From: Penium margaritaceum
Taxonomy: Eukaryota; Streptophyta; Zygnematophyceae; Desmidiales; Peniaceae
Length of the DNA stretch: 64,000 bases
NCBI GenBank assembly: GCA_023375785.1
Contig: SZWC01000030.1
Location: 308,625 to 372,624 of the forward strand
Direction of reading: 5' to 3'
The translations under genes were made by a program, and so were the position numbers. Under the pieces are notes generated by a model. That model was not told the DNA's origin. It did not search any database and saw only the letters and a list, made by a program, of their open reading frames with translations. This document shows positions 35,989 through 47,507 of the stretch, piece by piece. Position 1 is the first letter of the stretch; the number at the start of each line of letters is the position of its first letter.

Positions 35989-36138
35989 AATATCTCCCTT
36001 GCACCTTGCATCAGTTTCCATCATCATTCTTCATCACTTGCGTTGACCATACCAATACCTTGCCTGCTCGCCTGGTGGAGATCCTTGGATAAGGATCTCC
36101 GGACTGACATCAGACTGCCTTCTGCGGACTAACATGGG

Positions 36139-39100
36139 ATGCCTAGCATGTCAGTTTTCTCCGCTTCCTTGATAGGGGACATAGAGGTGGAGAGCTTGCA
36201 CTATGAGCTCATAGGTGTCCTGGCATGCTTGCAATCTGCCATGTCGTATTGTTTGAGGATGGAGTCAATGTACTTTGTCTGGTTCAGGTTGATGGTACCT
36301 GCGGCTGTGTCACGCTTGATGGGAATACCAAGGTAGAAGTTAAGAAGACCCATGTCCTTTATCTTGAACCTGCTACTCAGCTCCCCCTTGAGATTTTCTA
36401 GTAGCTGCATTGAAGAAGAGCACAGAATCAGGTCATCAACATACAAGGCAATCAACATAGTCCCTTTGTCGCTATCATGCACGTACATGCTTTGGTCGTT
36501 GTCGTAGTACATGGACTCCTTGGCCATGAATGTATCCATCTCTTGGTACCAACGTCTTGGCGCTTGTTTTAGCCCATAGAGTGCCTTTACCAACCTGTAC
36601 ACCTTGCCCTTGCGTACATTAACCCCTTCTGGAACCTCCATCAGTACCTCCTTTGAAGTTTTCCATAAAGGAAGGCTGTCTTGACATCCATCTGTTGGAC
36701 GTCAATGTTCTTGGTAGCTGCAATAGCAACCAGTGACCAGTTGGAGGCAAAGGCCACAACGTGAGCAAAGGTCTTATCGTACTCTACGCCGAGCCATTGA
36801 AAGAGCCCGTTTGCTACGAGTAGTGCCTTGTACTTCTCTATATTACCATCCAGTTTCCTTTTTACTTTCAACACCCACTTGGACCCCACAACATGAGCGC
36901 CATTAGGTCTCTCCACCAGTACCCATTTCCCATTCTCCTCAATGGAGCTGAGTTCACTGCAAATTGCTTCATCCTACTCAGCTTTGCCAGGCTACGCGAG
37001 TGCCTGTGCGAGAGACGTTGGCTCCTCTTGAACCAGGAACGAATAGTTGCAGCCTGTCCATTCACCCCTATCTGCATCATTATGCTGCCGAGGAAATTTC
37101 AGACGTGAACTTCTTCTTGGACCTGCTGGCTATTGCTGTTGATGTAGAGGCTCGAGGTTTGTTTTGTCGTTGATGGGGGGAGAGGTATCCTCGTCATGGT
37201 CTAGAGGATGAGATACGTCAGAATCGGAGGCCAATTCCTCCGAGTCATCTTCATCAGCTTCTCTCCCTGTCGTAGTACCCAGCCCATGCCATTGTGCTGG
37301 TGCTTCTTCTCCCTCCTCAAGAAGAGTGAGCCTCTCTCCCTGTTTTGGAGTGTTCTCAAGTACAAGAAGCTCTCCCTTACTCACTGAAAGTTCTTGGAAA
37401 TCCATGTATTTTGTGCTCTTGCTTCGAGCTTTCCAGGACCCTCACACGCCTCGACCTTGGCAAAGCCAGTGCAACCGAACACCTTGAGATAGGAGGCGTC
37501 CTACTTCCTGCCCTACCATGCTTCTTGAGGTGTCTTCAACTGCAGTGTCTGATTCTTCTTCCCTCTCCTTAGCAGAGTTGTTGCATGTGTGAGGTTCAAA
37601 AGATAGATAGCCGTGCGTGCTGCTTGAGCCCAAAACCTAGGAGGCAGCTTGGCGTCAAAGAGCATGCACTATGTCATGCCAAGGAGGATCTGATTCATCC
37701 TCTCAGCTACGCCGTTGCTTTGAGGTGTGTAGGGAGTAGTTTTCCAATGTTCAATGCCCTGTGTCTTCAGCCACTCCCTCCAGGCTTCGTACTCCCCCCC
37801 CTCCATTGTCCATCCTGAATGCCTTCACGTTCCCTCCACTCTATCGCTCAACCATAGCGACAAAGGCTTGCGGATTCTCCTTCACCTCGCTTTTATTTTT
37901 GAGCAAGTATATCCAGACCTTGCGCCTGTTGTCGTCGATACAGGTGAGGAAATATCTGCTGCCTCCATTGCATGGTATGCGAATGGGACCACACATGTCA
38001 GAGTGGATGAGGTCAAGGGGTGCGAGAGCACGCGTACCATTACGCTTGAAAGGTCTCTTCATGGCCTTGCCTTGAAGGCATGGCTTAGACAAGATCCCAC
38101 CTCCCTCAGCCTCATCACCTAGCTCCATCCCATACACTAGCTCTTGCTTATCCATGAGTATCAATGTGCGATAAGCCATGTGCCCAAAGCGCCTGAGCCA
38201 CAAGATCTCCGACGATGTGCACTGGCTAGAATGAACATCCTCGGTGGCTGCATTTGCTTCTGGTTTTGCTGCCAAATCTTCTGCTGCCACTGCTTGCGCT
38301 ACACCAACATGTCGTTCGTCATTAGAGTTTGCATCATTGCTCTCCTTGTCATCACTCCCGGCCAAAGATTCAGCTGTTGATGTTGTCATATCGGTCTGCA
38401 AGACGTAGAGTCCATCAACGCAAGGGACCTGTGCGACAACATTCTTGGCAGGGTAGGAAATTTTGATGTCCTTGGTAGGAACTATCACTACTTCCTTCTC
38501 TATAAAAACAACTATCATGCCATGGTCACTTATCTTAGAGACAGAGAGCAGGTTGGCTGTGAAGGAGGGCAAGTAGACTAACCCCTCTAGCTTGGAGTTG
38601 GAGTCCGCTCCGTTGACACCCACTGTGACCAGCTTGTCACCAATCCTCTCAGCTGCCTCAACATTGCCGTTGGCACCTCTGAAGTTTTTGTTGCATGGAG
38701 AAAGAGAGATGAATTCTCTCTTCTCATAAATGGTGTGCTTGTTTGTGCCCGAGTCAAGGCCGTAAGCTCCTGGCCTGAGTATTGCCCTCCCTTTGTTGGA
38801 GGCACACCCGGCTATCAAGCTTGTGGGATCCTTCCCACCATGTCCCCCTCGCCATGGATCTTTGTCTCCTCCCTCCTTCTTGGGTGCCCGGCACTCTCAA
38901 GCCCAGTGTCCAGCCTTACCACAGTTATGGCACTTTCCTTGACGCTTTGAACCCCTTCCACTAGTGCCGTTGTTTCCCTTGTATCCAGAGGAGGAGGTAT
39001 TGTGAAAGGCACCGGTGCTTTGTGAGGCAAAGGTAGCCATGTTTGCTTCACTGCTGTTGCGACGCATGGCTTCATTCTGCACATACTCCGAGACTATGGT

Positions 39101-39300
39101 GTAGGATGCTTGCTCTTCGGTCCACCCTCTAATCACTGTGATCATGGGACCCCAGCTCTGCGGTAGCGTCATCAGAAAAATTATGGCCTGTATATCAGAT
39201 TTCAGGTCCTACCCCATGCGGTTGGCTTGTTGCAACAGAGTCTCAAACTTTTGCATAAAGGCGGAGACATCCTTCCCATGACCTAATGTAGACTGATGTA
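36139..39300 (-). pseudogene. G polyprotein remnant: part of gag, PR, IN, RT
   Basis: The gag part keeps SWGPMITVIRGWTEE and the zinc knuckle CHNCGKAGHWA, with a TGA at 38897 where an Arg codon is expected; the gag N-terminus is absent. Protease has LDSGTNKHT (about 38740). Integrase has LWLRRFGHMAYRTL, SKPCLQGKAMKRPF and HSDMCGPIRIP (about 37980-38210). RT has intact YVDDLILCSS (about 36420-36445) and LNQTKYIDSILKQYDMADCK. After that the coding breaks up near 36140 and RNase H is missing. Two integrase-RT linker stretches (37130-37405) are rich in Asp/Glu as is common in copia. Confidence 0.8.
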
Positions 39301-39443
39301 GGCTGATGTCAGCTCCTAAGGCAAAAAGGTGCAGATTTGTTGCATTCCCCTCCGGCTGATGATTGACCAGCAAATAGAGAGGATGGCACTCTCACTACTT
39401 GTGACTTTGGCGGTTGCATGAACTTCTATAAACAGAGGAGTTT

Positions 39444-39454
39444 GCCCATAACCC
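39444..39454 (-). promoter_or_regulatory. Primer-binding site of G, anticodon-arm type
   Basis: The plus strand GCCCATAACCC is identical to the core of the initiator tRNA-Met anticodon arm and lies 2 bp from the LTR; the bases further out (GTTT) have diverged. 39301-39443 is gag/leader remnant without a clear frame. Confidence 0.65.
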
Positions 39455-39456
39455 TT

Positions 39457-40102
39457 TAATAGCTAGTGAGCTAACCACATCCGGCAGAGAAGCTGCGAAA
39501 CAAAAAAGTGCATGAATGTTTTTACACCTTCTTCTGTTGCAGGTATGTGTCATGCACCCCACGCTTAATCACGCATACACTTCACCTTCAAGAGTACTAA
39601 CACCTTAGCATTACATCTCAAAAAGAGCTCAAGTCGTGAATACGCAAGAGAGCATCAAGCAAGGGTTAATAAATCAGCATGCAAGACAAGTCCTTATATA
39701 GCTGTTAATCCTGTCCTAGAACTCAAAGGCCTCTTGACAAGTGGCTTAACCCTGCCACATCACCAAGAGACTTGCGTTGTGGGCTTGACATATAAGCATC
39801 CTTGTGCCAAGGTGACTGATCAGTCCTATTGCTTCCCAGAAGCAACGGACTTTCTTTCTTGGAAGCTTCCAAAACAAGATGTGCATGGAGCCAGGATCGA
39901 ACTCATGACCTCTCACTTGGCCGAATCAACAAAATGGCCAAGTTAACCACTCACCTACATGGTGTACTTACAGGTCACATCTCACATGAGACAGAGCATA
40001 GTTGAGTCACCTTACAATAAATCCAGGGATCATACCTCCACAAGGGGTAGAGCATTCTTAATCCGTCGTACAAGACTGAACAAGGGTCAAACATATTCAA
40101 TA
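39457..40102 (-). repeat. 5' LTR of G
   Basis: TAATAGCTAGTGAGCTAACC to ACATATTCAATA, 646 bp, colinear with the left LTR, including the tRNA-like segment at 39889-39962. Confidence 0.85.
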
Positions 40103-40430
40103 GCTATAAGCTGTTTTCTACTACCCGTTTTAGAAAGTGGACATCTGTTGATTACCCTTAAGTTGTTAATCACTTGCAAATAGGGAAGGACACACTCTAT
40201 TGAAACCAGGGTCATGCCTGTATGGTTAGAAGTTATCCTCGTTAGTGCCCAAGGGTCATACCTCCAAGGATGGAGCTTATCCTTGGCCCTTAGTTGCTAA
40301 GTGCCAGCACCTGCGGTTGGAGCTGATGGAGGAGATGGAGTTGATGCATCTGATGTGCATTGCAAGATAGAGAGGGAGAAAAATCGTGTACAATCATGCA
40401 TTAGAACTGGTCCTTGTGCACCCATAACCC
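40103..40430 (-). other. B leader and primer site, right of G
   Basis: Non-coding leader of B between the G insertion and the 5' LTR. The primer site at 40415-40430 (plus strand TGTGCACCCATAACCC) matches the initiator tRNA-Met anticodon arm over its last ten bases. Nothing else is recognised. Confidence 0.6.
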
Positions 40431-40433
40431 TTT

Positions 40434-41193
40434 TGTGTCAACAGGCCTGGGACAACAGATAAGGAAACAAGGCCGATAGAATGGCATTTGCCATGTGCTC
40501 CTAGAATTGTAGCTAGGAGGAGATACTACTCCTATAATCACGATTCAACGCTGAGCACTTCATAAGAATGACATCCTTGCACTATGTCTTTAGCACCTGG
40601 TCACTTTTGCGCAAGGAGCTAAATCCAGGAGCTTATATCAACCAATGCTTCTTTTGTGTCTGAATTTGGTTCAAAAATCTGTGAGGAGTCTCAAAGATAA
40701 GAACTGTTATGAATAAAACGCAACTTGAAGGTACTTGTAATCTTAGAACCAACCTCTAGCATGGGCCCATAGTTGCTCCTTCGATGTGCCACTTTCAGGA
40801 CAATGAACATTCCATCATCCTCCCAGCCTACATGGCGGTATCTGTGACCACCAAGTGGCACTAGCCACTAGATGGGACCTTAGAATGTTCTGAGATGTCT
40901 CTCTAAACCTTCCTGTCCCCTTTTTTATCACAGAGAAAATTAGTCACCGAGTTGGGATGTTTCCTCGTACATTATTGCTCCAGATACTAACTCTGGAACA
41001 TGTAACCCACAAGTTGTCCTAGGCAGTATTTGCTGGCTATACTATCCAGTTGAGACCAACATGTCCTCCTCCAAAGGACAGGATATGCCTAGTCTATCTT
41101 GACAAGAAGTACGGGACTTACTCCAAGGGATTCGTGCATGCCTAGTCCGTCTTGTGCTTGTCCAAATTTTAGCTTCGTAAGGGGTTCATATCG
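40434..41193 (-). repeat. 5' LTR of B (B-type)
   Basis: The plus strand runs from TGTGTCAACAGG to GGTTCATATCG, about 760 bp, the reverse of the solo LTR 1713-2487 in order and length. It shares blocks with the D LTR (CCTTCCTGTCCCC, GAGAAAATTAG). The exact left base is uncertain by 2-3 bp. Confidence 0.75.
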
Positions 41194-41272
41194 GATCAAC
41201 ACCATGTTCTTCATGTTCAACGTATCGCTAAGATGTGACTTTAGCATAATTAACACCTTAATTGACAATGAA
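41194..41272. other. Short flank between B and A3
   Basis: 79 bp that I cannot assign. It may be a remnant of what B or A3 inserted into. Confidence 0.4.
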
Positions 41273-42007
41273 TGTTGGACCTGGAGGAAAGAGGTGGCCT
41301 TGGAGAAACGAGCATTTGAGACTAAAATGATACCAGTTGTACTGAAGAATGATTGTTAAATTACTCAAATTCATGGAATACAAATAGAGCTAGAGCTTGG
41401 GCAATGTTGTCTCCTCACAAGCCACACCACTTAGCCATGGAAATTGAGGCTTACACACCAGAGTCCATCATATCACACAAAAGAGGAAATCAGCCTAGCA
41501 ATCACGCTGACCAGTCACACATGACCTAATGAGCTAGAGAATTATCTCATGGCTTACTCTTAGTGATCAGAACCCACAATCCCATGGGGAATGGTCATGT
41601 GTCCATAGCTAGCACACAAGGATCTCACCTGTCCTAAACAGTAAGAGAAGGTACCTTTACTATTGTCAGCACACTTTGAAAAGGCAATACTGAGACCAAT
41701 ATCCTTTTTAGATATTTCTCCCATCACGTGTTGACCATGGACCTCTTGCCCTTCGTATTCTCTCAGGCTAAGGCATGGAGCCGTCACCCATGGTCAGTCA
41801 GAAAGCGGCAATCCATGCCCCCAAAACTTTGAAAATTCATATCTCTCATTCTGACCGTTGGATCAGCCTAGAACTCGGCTCATATACAATTGGCCACCTG
41901 ATCTCTCACATGAAAAGTTCGATTGATGATTTGAGCATGCATCTGGCAGTTTCCTAGAAGTTGCTCATGTGGACCTGAAACAGAGCCAGATGGCCATATG
42001 TCCAAGA
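41273..42007 (-). repeat. 3' LTR of A3
   Basis: The plus strand reads TGTTGGACCTGGAGG to ATATGTCCAAGA (canonical CCAACA), 735 bp. Confidence 0.8.
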
Positions 42008-42019
42008 ATATCCCACTTG

Positions 42020-45000
42020 ACCACTGTCAGAGTAGGCTAACTCCACATACCTTCATGCAAACCCGCTACTTCTCACGCATTACTTGCTGGGTGCATAAAT
42101 CAGGGACCTTCTTAATGGTTTGAGAGAACTCTAGCTTTATAGCACCCTCATTCATCATGCGCCTGGTGAGGTGATAGGTGATGTCCATGTGCTCAGCGCG
42201 AGCATGGTGGTTGTAGCTATTTACAAGTGCAATTGCGCTTTGGTTATCAACACGCATGGGAACTGAAATTGTTGTACTCCCACTCATCCCTCCAATGAGA
42301 GGCTGATGCCAGACTGCTTCCTTGGCTCCAAACATGAAAGAGACATACTCTGCCTTTATGTTTGAGGTAACCACGGCCACATGCCGCTTAGTGCACCAGC
42401 TAATGGCACCTCAATTCATGGGAAACACATGTTCAGAGAAGGACTTTTGGTTCTCGAGACTTGACACCCAATTTGCATTTATGAAACCAATGATGTTGTT
42501 CTCATTGGTGTTGAAGGTGATGTCAACGTTGATGGTTCCAGCAGGGTAGGGGAAGATCCACTCCACTACATTCTGGTACTCAGGTCCGGGATTAGCCATG
42601 CGGTGGCTCACACCGCTCACAGCATGTGCAAGGTCCGGCCTGGTTGCAACCATCGAGTACAAAAGACTTCGGACAACACTCTGGTAGTTGTGTGACTTGC
42701 CAGTAGCTACCTTTCCACTAAAGCTAATGAGGTATCACCGCGTCTCCAAGGGCATGCTAATGGGTTTGGCTCCTACCATGCCGAACCACAGCAAGACGTC
42801 CTTCATACAACGAATCTGCTAGAGTGAGAGTGAGCATAATTTGCGCTCACATGTGATGTAGATGCTGAGGAAGTATGACACCTCCTCGAGATGAGACATC
42901 TTGAAGTGCTCATGCATGGCCTCCTTGAACTCTTGAAGGTAGACATGCTTTTGGAAAGGAGGAGCATGTTATCTACATAGACAATGACGACGAGGATCTC
43001 ATGTTAATATTGCAAGTGATACACACTGTAATCACACTCACTACACTAAAATCCAATGAACTGCAATGCCGCATTCTACTTCTCGGTCCAAGTACAAGAC
43101 GCTTGTTTGAGGCCTTAAAGAAATTTCTGTAGCTTGCAAACCAGGTGCTCCTAGCCATCCATGACAAACTCCTCCGGGTGCTCCATGTTGATCTCTCCCT
43201 CCAAGTCACTGTTCAGGAATGTCATCAGGACATCCATGTGGAGAACCTCAAAGTCATTAGCTGTTCTATTAAAGAGAGGAGCATGGATACAAAGACAATC
43301 TTTACAACAATGGAAAAGGTTTCTGTGTAGTTGATGCCCTCTTCCTACGAGTAGCCGTTGGCATCCAGCCTTGCCTTGTACTTTTCCAGGTTGCCATCTG
43401 CTCCTCGCTTCTTCTTGAAACCCCATTTGCACATGATCACCTTCCGTCCAGATGGACGTCCAGTTAGCTCCCAGGTGCCATTGTCCAGCTACGATAGTGT
43501 CTCTTGCTACACAGCTTACGTTGTACTTGCTACATCTGGTACAATCATGGTCTCCTTCTATGACTTTGGCTCAACTGAATTTGCTACAAGTCGAACGTTC
43601 ATTTGCTATGGTTTCTATAGCATATAGAAATGACGACACTCACCAGGCTTGTATCGCACCCTGAGAGAGTACCTCTGACCTAGTCCTCAAGTGTTAGCGA
43701 GCGGCACACGTGATGCAATTGGCAAAACTACTGGTGATGGTAGAACAACATATCCTTCATGTAATGTTACTAGTGAGGCTGTTGTATCTACTACATCAGA
43801 CATTGAATAATAGACAGTTTCTCCCTCTGTCACTATGGAGGAAGGATGAGGAGAGACTACAATAGGAAGTATTTTTGCTCCCATTCTCTCGTTAGCTATT
43901 GGTTCTTCTGTGTCTTCGCAAATGATGTTTGTACCAATGACGTTCCTCTCATTGAAGACAACATCCCTGAGGATGATGATGGAGCTAGTATCCCTCTCAT
44001 AAAGCAGTATGCCTTGTTTACCACACAAGGCAATCACAAGCATCTACATGCTCTTTGCATCCCATGTCTGCCGCATCTCCTTGGGCATGTGCATGTGCGC
44101 CAACCTGCCCAACACTGGAAGATGAATCATGCTTGGCTTCCTGCCGAATCACACCTTGTACGGCATCATCTACTCCATAGCCTTTGTTGGACTGTGGTTT
44201 TTGATGTACATTGCAGTGTCACTACTTCAACCCAAAAGTTGTGTATGAGCTGAGCCGCATGAAGCATGGAGCGCGCCGACTCGACGATGATATGGTTGGC
44301 ACATTTTGTTGTACCACTTTACTATGCGAAGTACGGCGCGATACATTGCACCTTGATTCCAACTTTTGTGGGGTTGGAATGAAGAAGGGCCTGGAAGTCC
44401 TTGCTCAGGTACTCTCCACCATAGTCACTGAGCATCACGTTGATTTTCTTCTGAGTTTTGTTCTCTACCATAGCCTTTAAGTCCTTTAAGCTATCAAAGC
44501 ACTCATTCTTGGAAGAAAGGAAGCACACAACAGTGTAACGGGTGAAATCATCAATGAAGGTCTCAAAACATCTAGAGCCTTCAAAGCTTTGGGTCTCCAT
44601 CGGGCCACACATATCTGTGTGGACCAGCTTCAGCACCACCTTTGCGCATTTTCTTGCTCTGGAGAACGCCTCATGATGGTGCTTCCCCTCCAAAGATTCG
44701 ATGCATAAATGCTGCTAAAAGTTGGAGACGGTGGGTAGGTCATGTCCCATCTCATTTACTAGAAGTTGTTGCAAGGTGCGCATACCCATGTGGTCGTATC
44801 GTGCATGCCACATCTCATCATCTATTTCTTACATCACTCCTACAAGACTCTGCTCACGCGGGATCTTAGTTGCCACTAGCAGGGCGTACATTTTGCCCTC
44901 TTTCATTGAACTTGCCAACTCCTCTCCAGTGTTCTTGTTGAGGATGTAGCCTTAGTGATCGTTAAAGACGACACGCAGTCCTGTGTTGATGAGAGAGGAG

Positions 45001-46262
45001 ATGGAGACGAGGTTGAATGCAACATTAGGTACATACACCATGCCATGGAACATTCCCATTTAAATGCCATGTGGGGTATCCAAATACATCTCCACAATCC
45101 TCATTCCCTCACCATATACCACCTGATCATTACCCAAAGCAATAAGGTGAGGGGCAATTGACAGCAGCTGCAAGAACCACTCCTTGTGGTGAGTGAAAAT
45201 TTTAGTGCACCCAGAGTCCTTGTACCACACCAAGTCTGGTTTCTTGGCGTGTGACCTGTTTGACTTTGCCATGAAGTGGCAGTCGTGGACCTCCTAGGCC
45301 TTGTTCATGTTGCCACAATACCACATCCCAGCTCCGTTTGGTTACAGTTGTTGCAAAAGCTGCTATGAGTCCTGCTGCTGCTATTGTGGAGACTGATGTT
45401 TTTTCTACTATTGCTACTGGCTCTCCATCTAATCCCTCCTGAACTTGAAGCACTCTTTTTCATAATGCCGCCCTTTCTAGCGCTAGTTGCACTTGCCTAT
45501 CTTCTTGCCTCTTTGCTGCCCAGACTGCTGTTATTGTTTCTTGTCCCGTGAGCTCTTTGCCACAAAATCTACTTCACTACTGCTACCGCTATTACGCTTT
45601 GCTGCATTGCGACACAATTCCACCTGCACTAGTTGTGTACATATGAAGTCAAGGTCAATAGTCAACTGACTGTCCAACGTCTCTCACACCGTGGTGTATC
45701 TGGTAAGGAGTTACCTCAAGAAGAGAAGAATGGAACGTCTCACCTCCATATGGTTTTTGACCGGTCTCAACTGCTGCGTGAGATCCTTTGCCGTGTCAAG
45801 GTACGCATCCATCCCTTCACGAACCTGTATTTTCAGCACCATCATCTTCTCCTCCAAAAGCATGAGGAATGAAGGGTCCTTCCTCTCATATCTATTCCAC
45901 AACGTGTCCCAACCCTCCTTTGCAGTAGCCTGGCCACTCACATACTGAAGATGCGAGTTGGAAATGGCCTTGACAAGTAACCTGTAGGCCTGTGTGTCCT
46001 TCCAATTCTCATGTGCCACTGGTGGTGAAAACGATGAACCTGCAACTGTTGCACCCTTTTGCAGCGTCATCCCCGCCATCACCTATGGTGTTGTGATGCC
46101 TATTGCTTGCGGATTTTGAGCTGGCTTGATGTCGATCACCTCCTCTCTCAAGCTCGTGTCCTAAAAAAGGAGGCCGGTACAAATCTCCCAAAGTATGAAC
46201 TTGCCACATCCCTCGAGCCTCTCCAAAGGCTGCACTACTGTCACAATGCATATTCTTGCCAT
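42020..46262 (-). pseudogene. A3 gag-pol remnant
   Basis: Gag starts at ATG 46262 (MARICIVTVVQPLERLEG) with CGKFILWEI and a stop soon after (TAG near 46160). The gag middle has AYRLLVKAISNSHLQYVSGQATAKEGWDTL. A degraded Gln-rich/zinc-knuckle part lies about 45350-45480. Protease has YKDSGCT (about 45215). Integrase runs about 43850-44700. RT runs about 42720-43450; its catalytic YVDD reads YVDN (about 42965-42985), a G-to-A change of a metal-binding Asp. RNase H (42066-42660) keeps HMDITYHLTRRMM. It is inactive. Confidence 0.8.
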
Positions 46263-46891
46263 TCGAGCCTTGGTGATGCTCAGAGCTGCCCTTTGGTACC
46301 AGCGCTACCCTTGCTTTTGCAGCTACTTCTGCTAGAAATCTGTGTGACGAAAAATGGACTATAGATGCCAAAACACTGGGAGTTAAAAAAAATGTCCATT
46401 AGTAGAAAACTCAGCTCAAATCATTTCAGATAGTCCCATAAAGCAGGATCATCATCACCGTATTTTAAAAAAGATGTCCTCTTGAAAACAGGGTATGCTT
46501 TTGCTCGTACTCAAACTTAGCTCAACCAGCTTGTAAACGGCATTTCTTCCAAATGAATCAATGGAATGCAAAACATTTGGCTCCAATGGAAAGCTTAGGA
46601 AATATACTATAATTCTCATGTACGGCAATTTATTTTAGACAAAGAAACAAGATAGTTATGGTCATCAAAAGAAGGCAAACTTACTCATAGAGAAGAGTGC
46701 AGCCCTGGCTGACCTCGTTTTGAGTATAACTCTCAATCCCGTCATCGGATCTTCACGATCTTGGCCTCGTTAAAAACTTGTCTCACAAACTTAAAGATCC
46801 TATCGTAGATCGTTCAATATGATGGAGGTTTGATCCTAACCTGTAATTCTCAATGTGACGGCCTTGTGCTCGTTGAAACTGGAGGAACTTG

Positions 46892-46903
46892 GCTCGGATA
46901 CCA
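46892..46903 (-). promoter_or_regulatory. Primer-binding site of A3, 3'-end type
   Basis: The plus strand GCTCGGATACCA is one change from the 3' end of initiator tRNA-Met, 2 bp from the LTR. 46263-46891 is leader, colinear with the A1 leader; no gene is seen. Confidence 0.8.
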
Positions 46904-46905
46904 AA

Positions 46906-47507
46906 TGTTGGATCTAAAGTAGAGACGCAGCCTTGGAGAAGCAAATATGTGGGATTAAAAGGGCATCCATTGTACTAAAGAATAGTTGTTAAAACATTCA
47001 ATAAGATGGATAGTATATAGAGCTAGAGCTTGGGCAAGTCAGCCCTCTCACAAGCTACACCACTTAGCAATGGAGGCTAAGGCTCACACACTAGAGTCCA
47101 CAATCTCACACAAAAGAGGAAATCAGCCTAGCAATCAGGCTTACCAGTCACACACGGCCTAGAGAGGTAGCAAATGCTGTCATGGATCACTCCTTGTGGT
47201 CACATAACCCACAGTTCCATGGAGAATCATCATGTGTCCAAGGCTAGTACACAAGGATCTCACCTCACCTAAAAAAGGAAGGGAAGATACCTTTATCATA
47301 GTCTCAACACTGTGACAAGGCAATCCTAAGACCAAAGATCTTTTTGGATATTTCTTCCACCAAGTGAACATGGACCTTTTGCATTTTTCTCTTCTCAGGC
47401 GAAGGCATGCAGTCGTCATCCATGGTCACCCTGACATCGGCTGTCCATGATCTCAAAACCTGCAAAAGCACATGTTTATCAATCTCATCCTTGGATCAGC
47501 GTGAAAA
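46906..47507 (-). repeat. 5' LTR of A3, truncated
   Basis: It begins TGTTGGATCTAAAGTAG and follows the A-type LTR to about CATCCTTGGATCAGCGTG, then changes at about 47507 to minus-strand RT of G2. About 130 bp is lost. Confidence 0.75.

Larger units (their letters stand above)
35335..40102 (-). mobile_element. Element G: internally deleted copia retrotransposon, minus strand, inserted in B leader
   Basis: LTRs of 654 and 646 bp bracket protease, integrase, RT and part of gag. The TSD is GATAT (35330-35334) and GCTAT (40103-40107), one change in five. RNase H and the start of gag are missing, giving a 4768-bp element, so it would have needed help to move or was deleted afterwards. G-type LTRs recur at 17477/24565 and 49817. 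Confidence 0.85.
24703..41193 (-). mobile_element. Element B: copia retrotransposon, minus strand, split by A1 and G
   Basis: From right to left: 5' LTR (about 40434-41193), anticodon-arm primer site, leader, [G 35335-40102], gag, protease, integrase, RT, [A1 25542-32151], RNase H, polypurine tract, and 146 bp of 3' LTR. Both inserts have 5-bp TSDs, and the B frame is continuous across the A1 site. Discounting the inserts, B is about 5.1 kb of sequence. Its left end was lost where the G-type LTR fragment begins. Confidence 0.8.
41273..47507 (-). mobile_element. Element A3: family-A copia retrotransposon, minus strand, 5' LTR truncated
   Basis: Complete 3' LTR (41273-42007), all polyprotein domains in decayed form, primer site at 46892, and a 5' LTR that breaks off after about 600 bp at 47507, where RT of G2 starts. 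No TSD can be found because the right end is gone. By the number of changes it is an older A copy than A1. Confidence 0.8.
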
